From Planctomycetaceae bacterium (GTDB lineage Bacteria; Planctomycetota; Planctomycetia; Planctomycetales; Planctomycetaceae): 34,517 bases of DNA. The notes under the pieces were generated by a model, which saw only the letters and a list, made by a program, of their open reading frames with translations, had not been told where the DNA came from and did not search any database. Below, piece by piece: positions 1 through 9,141 of this stretch. The stretch is from assembly GCA_028291565.1 (NCBI GenBank), contig JAQGHT010000557.1, positions 1-34,517 on the forward strand. The letters are read 5' to 3'. Each line of letters begins with the position of its first letter. The stretch's first letter is position 1. A program made the position numbers and the translations under genes.

Positions 1-1138
1 CGATTGGGGTCTTGGTAAACCATATCGGCATCTGGATTTCTGCGTTATCTTAAATCGACATGCGTCTGGAAGGCGGTTGGTGTTAATTTGCAACACAGTC
101 TCGCAGCCCTGGATGCAATTAGGCCGAAGTCGGTCGTGCGTCAGCCCCGCTGATTTTGGAACACAATACCAATCGATGCTTTAAGGCGACAACTTGAGCC
201 CAACTTGGAGGGCAAAAAGGTCGTGTTGAGAAATAACGACTCAGACGGGATTGGAAGAGATTAACCGTGAAGATCCGGTGGTGATCGCCAGGTATGGAGA
301 CTTTCGTGAGTCTCCGTGATATTCCAGGATATTGGGAAAAGGAAGAGATGGATCGGGCATCTCGCCGTTTGAGTTGGAAGGATCCCAACCATTCCGAAAT
401 GGCGGAACGTGAAAGTGAGTCTGTGGAAAATCACGTCTGGCTTGCCACCGCAAGTAGGTCGATTTTGCTAAATCGCCAAGACCGGGATGCGTGAGCGCAA
501 CTCGGGACTGCGCCGAGGCTATGGCCGGTGTTCAAAGTGAACTACGAATGATGAAATGGCGTTTTTGACAAAACAGGTCCATTTCATTTCTGAGATTTCG
601 CTCTCACTGGCCAGGCCGCGAGCGATTTATGGGATGATGTTGCCAGCCGTTAACGCTAGAGATTGAGCGAGCAGCTCGGTGGCAATGAGAGTGGTCCGTC
701 GTTTTCGCTCGAATCGGAATGGGCGAAAGTCGTTTTCCTGACGGTGGGGCACTGCATTGTGTACAGTGGGGACAAAGAGGCCAATGGTTCTTATGGACCA
801 TCAGGCTTACTGTCCCGGCCGGTTCGGACGGCAGCGTTGGTGCGGCCTGTCAGATGTTGCGGGGCCCGTCCGATAGAAATCGGATTTTCGCCAATAGCGC
901 AAATCCAGACAGCACAAGCGGCAGCGTCGACAGCACTGGACATTGCCTGGTCAACCCTGCAATCGGCGGCATTGTGGTATGCCCGCAGTGGAGGCGGTCG
1001 TTACGATCACTGACTTCTAAGCATTTGTATGGTACATCGGGTATCGATCAAAAAATCATCCGGATGAAACATTTCGTTACACGTCGGGCGAAGCATTCCG
1101 CGAAAACGTACGGCCTGATCGAAGTACTTCGTGAATCA

Positions 1139-4100
1139 TCAAACCGTTTGTAGTTTGCCCCACCGTGATCCCGATCGGCTTCCAATTGTGCGAGTGACAT
1201 GCACCGCTGGTTGTTCATATTTTCGAAGTGCGGCGTCGAGCAGCAACAACCCGATTCCTGATGCAAACAAGGTATCTGGAGTGAATTTTACTTCCGAATC
1301 GGTGGCGGTTTCTGCGGGTGGTAACTCCAAATGCGTGGCTGGAGTTTCATTTTCAACCGTCGAAATGAAAGCGCTGTCATTCAATATCCGCACGTTCGCC
1401 AGATGAAGGTTGTTCAACGGCGTATTCATTTCTGGAGCGAACGTGACAGATTGCGAAAGGTCCGCTTCTTTGGTTCGCATCACGCTCGATTCGTCGAATT
1501 TGATATCCGAGTCAAGTGAATTCGTGTCGCGCAACAGGGTGGTCGGGGCATCGTCAGCATCTTGTGAATTCAAGTGGGATCCTGAGTCGTCCGCGATTTC
1601 GTCGTTTGCCTTTGACGACAATGAGGACTCAATCAGACTTAGTAATTTGCGCATCGAGTTCAAAGCCGGTGCGGAATCTCCGATTTCCGAACCAGTCCTG
1701 CCAACCGGGCCGTCCGCCAATTCCGCCAGGCCAATCAGTCCGAGGCTGTCTTTCAAATCTGAAGCACGCCGGACCGAGCGAGTGGCCTGGTAAATCAGTC
1801 CGGAACGGTCGAGAGAACCGCCGCTTACGGTCGGGATTGCGATGACAACACCATCTGCATTGGCGGGCAAAGTAATTTTGAGCGAACCCGTGCGTTCAAC
1901 CAGGAACGTGGACGACGTTAAACCATTCGAGTCCGTAGCTGCTGCTCCCGTTGATGAAACACCACCAATGGACGAACCCGTGCCAAAACTACTTCCAATC
2001 GACCCGAAAGACGAACCTCCTGGATTTGAACCGAACGAGGAGCTCGAACTGCCACCGGAACCCAAGTCTTCTGCATTCACAAGTCGGAGACCCACCGCAG
2101 GTGCGGGGCCTGAAAATAGCGGAGGTGGATTATCATGGACAAAAATCGCCTTAATATCCACATGATATGCCAGGGCATGCGATTGTGATGCTGGCCAATT
2201 TCCAACGCGCAAAACATAACTTCCTGCACTCAGGATAGATTGTAACCTACCCAGACTCTCCGATGTGCTTGCCGCCAGAACGTTTCCGAGGGTATCAAGG
2301 ACTTGAATTCCAACCCCTGCCGGCAAGTGGCCCGAGGACAGGCTGAATCTGTAGCTTTGGTCTTGCAACAATTGAAAGCTGTAATCATCGGACGTGTCGT
2401 GATTTCCCGAGGAACTGGAATTCGCGATGCGCTGGACCGTCACTCCGGCCACCAATTCCTTAGGGAACAACACTCCGAGTTGTTGCGGCAAACCTGTCGA
2501 GCTTGATTCTGTATCGTGTGTCCAGATGCGTGGGTCGCCTTGTGTTCCCGGATTCGTTTGGGCCACCGTGAAGTTGACCACATAGTCACCCTGGCTTGTA
2601 TTACCTACAAGCGAATTGCCAACAATATTGGCCAGCCCCTGAGTCCCATCGAGATGTAACTGATAACTTCCAGCCGGCAACCGGTCGAGCACCGAAAAGC
2701 TGGCGACAAAGGTTGTCGAATCAAACGCGGTCAGACGCGGAAAATACTTTTGCCCTAATGAGTCTTGAATGTACACCGCGGAAATCGAACTCTGCGACGT
2801 CGTGTCGAATGCCGTGTTTGCCAATTGTGTCAGATTCATGAATTCTGAAAATTGCACGCTGAATCCGGCTGGAGCCGAGGATAACTGACTTTGATCCGGG
2901 ATCGAAACCGAAGCGACTTCAGGGGCGTCCGGAATCGGGATCACTCGCAAATTCAGGACATACGCCCCCACGTTCTGACCCACGGTGCCGCTATGCGGTA
3001 ATTCTGGATCAAAAGCCGCGCCGTCCAAATCAGACGTTTGTCCTTCGGCCGGCGACGTCAGATTTCGACCTTGAGAAACGGCGATGTAATAGTCACCGGC
3101 ATCAAGTCCCGCAGCCAGAGCCGAATCGAACGCGAGGGGGACCTTGTTATCCGCAGTGCGAGTTGCATTGGCGGTATTGTTGTTGGCTGCGATCAGTTGC
3201 AAATGCCCTGTCGCAGGATCAAGTCGATACAGACTCAGGCCTGAATCCAACCGGGAATTGATTCGACCTGCGAACACTTCGGCTTGCAATCCGATTCGAT
3301 CCGTCGACGTCACCGTAAAGTGATACAGATCCACGTCGTTTCCGGGTAGTTGGGTCGGGTCGGTGCTACTCGCATTATAAAAGGGATCATCACCAATCAC
3401 GCCAGCGATCTGCACCAATCCCTGCTGTTCGAGATTTCCAATTTCAATGGCCGAACTGGGAGTGTCATTTCCTCCCAGGCCAGTCTCCAGAATCGCAGCC
3501 CCGGAAACATCCAGAGGCACAGTCATCCGAATATTGCCATTGGGATCCAACACAATGACCTGATAATTCCCGGCCGTAAATGCCCGCGTCGGAGCGATCT
3601 GTAATTCGAAGATCGAACTGTTGCTGTTTGTCCAGGCAAGAGGTACGTCGTGTCCGGTCGCGTCAACTAATTGCACCGTCGGGACGAATCCCAGAGCCTG
3701 ACTGAAATCGATTCGCGCCGCGAGTGATGAAATATCGGTCGCCAGCACAACTGCGCCACTTGAGGAATTTAACGGCAAGGACACAGGCGTGATGTCGAGG
3801 GTGTACGCGCCCGTCTGGCCCGGCAGCCCGGTATCTGCGATCGATGAGCTAAAGTATTGATTGCCGAGTCCGCTGACCGCAACGAAATACGTCCCCGGAG
3901 CCAGCTGGCGCTGTATTTCTGCAGGACCGGTATCTGTAGAACTGTTTTGGACCAGCAGCCGATGGGCATCCAATGTCGAATGATCGTTGAAATCGTACGC
4001 GGAATTGTTATAGAGGCCCAGCACGCCCGAAGAGGCGCTGAATTCGACATTCGACGCGGCGGTCAATGTGAAGCGATACCAGTCGACTTCAGTGCCACGC

Positions 4101-4303
4101 GTCAGGTTGCCTGGAATCTGGACATCTTGACCATTATTTAATGAGCCCAAATCGGCGGCATTGCTGAGAACGTCCGTGGGATCGCTTGGGGGATCGACAG
4201 TGATCGGTCCCGTCACAGGATTACTCGAAAGCAGAGTCCTGACTTCCAGGAGTTCCGCTGACAGATTAGGGAAATTTCGTTTGCGTCTCAATGAGGTATC
4301 CAC
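1139..4303 (-). CDS. Large secreted/surface protein with LEPR-XLL-like N-terminus and pre-peptidase (PPC)-like domains
   Basis: 1054-aa ORF. N-terminus LSAELLEVRTLLSS resembles the planctomycete LEPR-XLL motif. PPC-like segments such as GNDVDLYHFTVTSTDRIGLQAEV and TEVDWYRFTLTAASNVEFSAS. Gly/Ser-rich linker and a short hydrophobic segment near the C-terminus. Confidence 0.85.
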   Translation of the reverse strand: MDTSLRRKRNFPNLSAELLEVRTLLSSNPVTGPITVDPPSDPTDVLSNAADLGSLNNGQDVQIPGNLTRGTEVDWYRFTLTAASNVEFSASSGVLGLYNNSAYDFNDHSTLDAHRLLVQNSSTDTGPAEIQRQLAPGTYFVAVSGLGNQYFSSSIADTGLPGQTGAYTLDITPVSLPLNSSSGAVVLATDISSLAARIDFSQALGFVPTVQLVDATGHDVPLAWTNSNSSIFELQIAPTRAFTAGNYQVIVLDPNGNIRMTVPLDVSGAAILETGLGGNDTPSSAIEIGNLEQQGLVQIAGVIGDDPFYNASSTDPTQLPGNDVDLYHFTVTSTDRIGLQAEVFAGRINSRLDSGLSLYRLDPATGHLQLIAANNNTANATRTADNKVPLAFDSALAAGLDAGDYYIAVSQGRNLTSPAEGQTSDLDGAAFDPELPHSGTVGQNVGAYVLNLRVIPIPDAPEVASVSIPDQSQLSSAPAGFSVQFSEFMNLTQLANTAFDTTSQSSISAVYIQDSLGQKYFPRLTAFDSTTFVASFSVLDRLPAGSYQLHLDGTQGLANIVGNSLVGNTSQGDYVVNFTVAQTNPGTQGDPRIWTHDTESSSTGLPQQLGVLFPKELVAGVTVQRIANSSSSGNHDTSDDYSFQLLQDQSYRFSLSSGHLPAGVGIQVLDTLGNVLAASTSESLGRLQSILSAGSYVLRVGNWPASQSHALAYHVDIKAIFVHDNPPPLFSGPAPAVGLRLVNAEDLGSGGSSSSSFGSNPGGSSFGSIGSSFGTGSSIGGVSSTGAAATDSNGLTSSTFLVERTGSLKITLPANADGVVIAIPTVSGGSLDRSGLIYQATRSVRRASDLKDSLGLIGLAELADGPVGRTGSEIGDSAPALNSMRKLLSLIESSLSSKANDEIADDSGSHLNSQDADDAPTTLLRDTNSLDSDIKFDESSVMRTKEADLSQSVTFAPEMNTPLNNLHLANVRILNDSAFISTVENETPATHLELPPAETATDSEVKFTPDTLFASGIGLLLLDAALRKYEQPAVHVTRTIGSRSGSRWGKLQTV

Positions 4304-4766
4304 CGTCCACCATCAATCCATTCAAAGGCCCGTTTTGAAGCATCGCCGAACAGTACGCGAATCTGGCAAGTGCTTCAGCGTTCTGATGTCTGGTCGCGCT
4401 CTTTATCCGGAACGCGAAACTTCCACACAATTGTTTGTCTAGAGGTGAGCGTAGGTCGTGAATTCATTCAAATTGCGGCGAATCGCAAATCTCGACCAAT
4501 TCGTCGAATTTCAAAGGATTGTCTGGTTGGATCTGTCAACATTACTGAATGTGACGAGAAGAGGGGTTCGTTCAGAAACGAACATTGAGGTTGCGGAGTG
4601 GCAACGAATTGGGGCAGATTTCGGGGTCGTAAGCTGACCATGCTCGTGCAAGACAGCGCCGTGAGGGATTTTTAGACGGCGAATTGAGCGTGGCTGACGC
4701 TGCCGTGAGTTCCGAACCCAGCGGGGAATTCACCCACGCGGACAAGCCCTGAAACCCTGCAGTTCG

Positions 4767-6014
4767 TCATTCGTCTGTTAAGACGACGACCTCAGCTCCC
4801 GGGTAATAGTGAGCTAGAATCTCCAGGCCGTTTTTACCGGCGTGACCCAGGCCCCTCGCGCCCCATTGGCAAAGCCCCACACCGTGACCATTCCCGGAGC
4901 CTGTAAAGACCCAGTTGGTCCCCTGCGCCGCGACCTGGAAATGATGGCTATACAACCCATTCGTGCCGAGAATTCGCCTGAAGGTCGTCGCAGGGAGGGA
5001 AACTGTTTGTTTTCCGTCCGACATGATCACGGGCGCCACACCACCTGGATGCGGAACTGGACCGACTGCCAGCGAAGTTAAGGATTCGAAACGGGATCCC
5101 TGATCCGCGAAATAGCGATGCAGCTTTTCCTGCACTTCTGCGTTCGTTCGCAGAGTTTGCCACCGATAAAGTGGGGAGTCCGCGCACCACTCGCAGATCA
5201 CGCTTTGATGGGGAAATGCGGCGTCGGAAAAGAAATCACTTCCGAGTGACGTGCGTCCACTGCAGACCGCGGAATAGTAAGTGCAAAAGAGTTTCCCCTC
5301 ATAAGTACAGACCATTCCCGCCGTCTCGTAGGCCAATTGCAGACTTTCGGCACTGTCACCCGCCAGCATTCGTCCGTCGCTGGACAAATAACGCCGGCCA
5401 TTATACTTCTGACTGCGGGTCGAGGCGTGGAGATCGTAGAACGCGCCAGGATTTGCGTTCTGCATCTGTGCCAACGCGTAGCTACGTGCGGTAATCGCCT
5501 GGGCTTTACGGGCTTCAGGGCCAAATTCCCGAGGCATTTCCGAATCGACCACGCAGGCGACATAGTCTTCCAGCGGCACGACATTCACGAGTTGCATGCG
5601 GCCGCCAGGAATCCGGATCAGCTGCACCTTTCCTGGATATTCCTTTTCACCCACCCAGACCGCTCCATTTGCCGCAGGGGTAATTTCTAATCGGGGCGCG
5701 GAGAGTTCTCGCTGATCCCAGCGAAAGCCGTTCAAAACCAGCGTCACCGCTGTTTTGGCTTGTCGCGGCTGGTTGAGCAGAATCTGGGTCCCGCCCACCG
5801 GAGTGACCTGGAAGGGACCATCGATTTGAATGGAGACCGTAGTCACGGCTTCAGGAACCAGGCAAACACGAATCGGGCGGAACTTGGCGACGCCTTGAGG
5901 TGGCTGAATGACCAGGCGGGCTCGCTGTCCGCGCTGCCGTGGGAACAAGATCAAGGCAATCACAAACGAAAAGGCCAAGCCTGCAATGATCCACGTTCCT
6001 GTGGGTTTTCGCAT
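4767..6014 (-). CDS. SpoIID/LytB domain protein with N-terminal membrane anchor
   Basis: ORF track extends to 6182, but the ATG at 6014 (MRKPTGTWIIAGLAFSFVIALILF) gives a clean TM/signal start. SpoIID-like motifs: LEDYVACVVDSEMPREFGPEARKAQAITARSYAL, CTYYSAVCSGRT, GSGNGHGVGLCQWGARGLG. Confidence 0.85.
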   Translation of the reverse strand: MRKPTGTWIIAGLAFSFVIALILFPRQRGQRARLVIQPPQGVAKFRPIRVCLVPEAVTTVSIQIDGPFQVTPVGGTQILLNQPRQAKTAVTLVLNGFRWDQRELSAPRLEITPAANGAVWVGEKEYPGKVQLIRIPGGRMQLVNVVPLEDYVACVVDSEMPREFGPEARKAQAITARSYALAQMQNANPGAFYDLHASTRSQKYNGRRYLSSDGRMLAGDSAESLQLAYETAGMVCTYEGKLFCTYYSAVCSGRTSLGSDFFSDAAFPHQSVICEWCADSPLYRWQTLRTNAEVQEKLHRYFADQGSRFESLTSLAVGPVPHPGGVAPVIMSDGKQTVSLPATTFRRILGTNGLYSHHFQVAAQGTNWVFTGSGNGHGVGLCQWGARGLGHAGKNGLEILAHYYPGAEVVVLTDE

Positions 6015-6206
6015 CGGCTTGGCCTTTAATGATCGCGGCGCGCGTCCGGCGTAATTCTGGATTGACTTTGAACTTTGCGATTCACGGCGAGCGTCCGGTG
6101 TCAACCGGATGCTCTTTGAAGTTGTTGTTCGTGTCGAAGAAAGTCTTCCACACTCAAGAACCATTGGGCTACTGCCCACCACTCACCAGAATTTGCAATA
6201 ATTCCA

Positions 6207-7577
6207 TCAATCACCACGCAGCTTCAGACCTAAATCAGTCAGCTTGCTGCGGACTTCGTTCAACGACGTCACGCCGAAGTTCTTGCTTTCCAGCAATTCT
6301 TCCTGTGTTCGCTGCACGAGTTCGCCCAATGTTGTAATCCCCAGCCGCGACATGCACTTGCGAGCACGCACCGAGAGATTGAGATCTGCAACCGGACGGC
6401 CCATAAGAGCCTGTTCCTGCGGCGACAGGGCTTCGTTGCGATAGTAGTCCCGCGACTTGCTGTCTTTGCTGCTGGCGGCCGTCGTCTGCAGTGCCTGTCC
6501 GAGGGACAATCCCTTGGACTCGAGCATCAACTTGATTTCGTTGAGCGACGTGTCTCCGAAATTCTTGCTGCCGAGCAATTCCTGTTCGGTAATCTTCGTC
6601 AGATCGCCGAGGTTGCGAATTCCCATCTTTTGCAGACAGTTCCGGGCTCGAACCGAAAGTTCGAAGTCCGTCACCGGGATTTCCAGCAATTGACTGAGGC
6701 GTGCCTGGTTCCGCAACGACTCTTCGTCGTAGTACATGCCTTGGGCAGCATCGATATCTTTGAGATAGAGACGCGCCCGCTGATGATTAGGCTGGACTTC
6801 CAGAACTCGCTTAAAGCAATACGCCGCAGCGGGATAATTCTCCAGATCTTCGTACAATAGACCCAGATTCATCATTGCACCGAGGTACAATGGCGGCCGG
6901 GAGAGTGACCGCTCATAGAGCCGGACAGCTTCTTCATCGTTACCGCGCAACATGTTCTCTGCGGCCAGAGAGAACAAGGCCTTCGAATGGTACGGGTCCA
7001 TGTCGACGGCACGTTCGAAGTATTCCACCGCACCGTATGTGTCGCCTCGATCCGAAAGAATGCAACCCATCTGGTAGCAATATTCGGCGCGTGTCGCCCC
7101 ACCCAGTGGAGCGGAACTATGGACCAACTTTTCAGCTTCTTCCAATCGCCCCTGCGCCCGAATTGCCCCAGCGCGGCTCAGACGGCAATCCACGGCGTCC
7201 GCACCAAGCTTTTCAGCCCGGTCAAAGGCTTCAACCGCATCCTCGAACCGTTCCAAGCCGAGCAACACTTGTCCGTCGTAGTACTGCGCGACAGGATCTT
7301 TGTCCAATTCGGACAATAAGTCATGGGCGCGAGGCTGCTGGCCGAGGAAGTACAGCGTTACGCCGACTTTGGCCCTCAGTTTGGGAGATTTGTCGCCGGT
7401 CAGAAATTTTTCTTCCAGGGTTTGGATTTCCTGCCGGACTTCAGAATACTGACTGCGAGCAACCGCTCGCTCCAGATTCTTCGCCTGTTCGAAGCCGAAC
7501 GGGCCGTCACTCTGCAGAAGTTCACGCACATTCACCGGCTGTTGAGCCACAAGTAAACTATCCTTGCTGCGTCCCAT
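6207..7577 (-). CDS. TPR protein with two C-terminal RNA polymerase alpha-CTD-like modules
   Basis: TPR-like repeats (YYDGQVLLGLERFEDAVEAFDRAEKLG; AVEYFERAVDMDPYHSKALFSLA; AAYCFKRVLEVQPNHQRARLYL). Two modules containing ELSVRARNCLQKMGIRNLGDLTKITEQELLGSKNFGDTSLNEIK and NLSVRARKCMSRLGITTLGELVQRTQEELLESKNFGVTSLNEVR. The ORF track starts at a TTG (7592); an in-frame ATG lies at 7577. Confidence 0.85.
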   Translation of the reverse strand: MGRSKDSLLVAQQPVNVRELLQSDGPFGFEQAKNLERAVARSQYSEVRQEIQTLEEKFLTGDKSPKLRAKVGVTLYFLGQQPRAHDLLSELDKDPVAQYYDGQVLLGLERFEDAVEAFDRAEKLGADAVDCRLSRAGAIRAQGRLEEAEKLVHSSAPLGGATRAEYCYQMGCILSDRGDTYGAVEYFERAVDMDPYHSKALFSLAAENMLRGNDEEAVRLYERSLSRPPLYLGAMMNLGLLYEDLENYPAAAYCFKRVLEVQPNHQRARLYLKDIDAAQGMYYDEESLRNQARLSQLLEIPVTDFELSVRARNCLQKMGIRNLGDLTKITEQELLGSKNFGDTSLNEIKLMLESKGLSLGQALQTTAASSKDSKSRDYYRNEALSPQEQALMGRPVADLNLSVRARKCMSRLGITTLGELVQRTQEELLESKNFGVTSLNEVRSKLTDLGLKLRGD

Positions 7578-7806
7578 CCGCCAACGCTCCAAAGATGTGT
7601 TTGACTCTCAGGCCTTCCAGCGAGTCCAGCCAATGCCGAAACAGGACGCTGACGCCCGGTCAAACACAATAATGATTCAAGATCTGATTCTATACAATCA
7701 GCGCCCCGGTTTTGGCCGGTTCGCAATCCGGTAGAGTATAGCCGCACATCATTTAGATGCAAGCCATGCCGTCAAATCGAGTCCGGCTTATCCGAAACAC
7801 CCATTT

Positions 7807-8151
7807 TCAAACGGGATCTTTTCGCCAGGCAGAGAAGACAAAACCCGGCTCGTCGGAGTTCGCCAACGGAAATGCACTCAGAACTTTGGACCGCCCGAGA
7901 TTCGCACGAACGTCAGAACGGATCTCTTCAACTGCCGCTTCATCGAGCTTTTCGTGGGGAAATTCCTGCTTCGCAATTTGCGTGATCAATTCGGTTGTCG
8001 AACGGACTTCTTCGGTCTTGGCTTTGTCTGAAACCGGATTTGTCTCGTTCTTTTTGGCTGGCTCGTCCGCGTGGCCTGCGATGACCGCAGCCAAAGTCGA
8101 TCCAGTCGCGACAGATCCCGTGAACTGACGGCGTGTCATGCGATCTGGCAT
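7807..8151 (-). CDS. Small protein with putative Tat signal, function unknown
   Basis: 114-aa ORF beginning MPDRMTRRQFTGSVATGSTLAAVIAGHA (twin-arginine-like leader) followed by a charged, helical-looking region. Confidence 0.6.
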   Translation of the reverse strand: MPDRMTRRQFTGSVATGSTLAAVIAGHADEPAKKNETNPVSDKAKTEEVRSTTELITQIAKQEFPHEKLDEAAVEEIRSDVRANLGRSKVLSAFPLANSDEPGFVFSAWRKDPV

Positions 8152-8241
8152 AGGTCGAGTCCTTCGGAAAATGAGTAGCGCTTAGATCGTGGACCAATCG
8201 GGACAAGCCCGGCCTCGGAAATTCATTGACAAGCGTCGCCT

Positions 8242-9141
8242 TTAAGACTTCATACCGCGAAATCGCTTCCGATCCAACCGACACGACAATAATTGCGTTG
8301 CGTTATCGGCGGCGGCCGCAATCCCAAATTGCACCGCGTCGATCACTTCGGCTCCTTCGTCCAATGCGACGGCGATTCCTGCCGCTAGGCTGTCGCCACA
8401 ACCGATCGGATTCACGACTTCAACTTGCGGCGGAATGAAATTCCAGGTCCTGCCCAGCGAACTGACCCACACCGCGTGCGGACCGTCGGTGATGACGACC
8501 CAGCGCGCCCCCTGCTCGTTCAAATCCAGCATCGCAGCTTGCAAGGCCAGATCATCAGTCAAATCTCGCCCCAACGTTTTGGCCAATTCGGCTCGGTTTG
8601 GTTTGACGAGAAATGGTCGGGCCGACAGAGCGTGCAGCAACTCTGGTCCGCGAATGTCCAGGATTGTACGCCCCGAGGTCTTCTTGACAAGGTCCAGATA
8701 ATACGTCGCTGGAGTCCCTTGTGGCAATGAGCCACTCAGTACAACCACTTCCGCAGATTCTGATTCGACTTGATAAATGTCCTGGAATTCGGCCAGTTCT
8801 GCTGCGGTAAACGCACCCGTATTCTCAACCAGTTCGGTCGTTGTGCGATTTCCCTGATCGAGAATCGTCGTACAAACTCGCGATACGCTACGTGTTTGCA
8901 CCCACCGCTGAGAGATACCTAGTGCGGCCAGATCCATCTGCATCGCAGAAAATGGCCATCCGCCGCCAGCCGACAGGAGCCGCGATTCAGCCCCCAGGAA
9001 ATGCGTGGCCACCCCAACATTTAATACCTTTCCCGACGCATACCAGTGGGCTTCCCGAGCCCGGTTGACCTCACCCGTTTCCACGTGGTCAAATACCAGA
9101 ATTTGCTGCCAGGCGGGTGTCAGTCCTGCCGCGAGAATCAT
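8242..9141 (-). CDS. PfkB-family carbohydrate kinase (1-phosphofructokinase/tagatose-6-phosphate kinase-like)
   Basis: N-terminus MILAAGLTPAWQQILVFDHVETGEVNRA, SGKVLNVGVATHFLG, and C-terminal signature VVNPIGCGDSLAAGIAVAL. Confidence 0.85.
   Translation of the reverse strand: MILAAGLTPAWQQILVFDHVETGEVNRAREAHWYASGKVLNVGVATHFLGAESRLLSAGGGWPFSAMQMDLAALGISQRWVQTRSVSRVCTTILDQGNRTTTELVENTGAFTAAELAEFQDIYQVESESAEVVVLSGSLPQGTPATYYLDLVKKTSGRTILDIRGPELLHALSARPFLVKPNRAELAKTLGRDLTDDLALQAAMLDLNEQGARWVVITDGPHAVWVSSLGRTWNFIPPQVEVVNPIGCGDSLAAGIAVALDEGAEVIDAVQFGIAAAADNATQLLSCRLDRKRFRGMKS

Noticed and set aside
4630-4760. Possible relative of the 23137-23279 element (gcgccgtgagggatttt...)
   Set aside because: Only a short stretch matches and no inverted partner was found; too weak to claim.
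6875-7672. 265-aa plus-strand ORF opposite the TPR/alpha-CTD gene
   Set aside because: Antisense shadow; rich in Arg/Pro/Ser with no recognisable motif.
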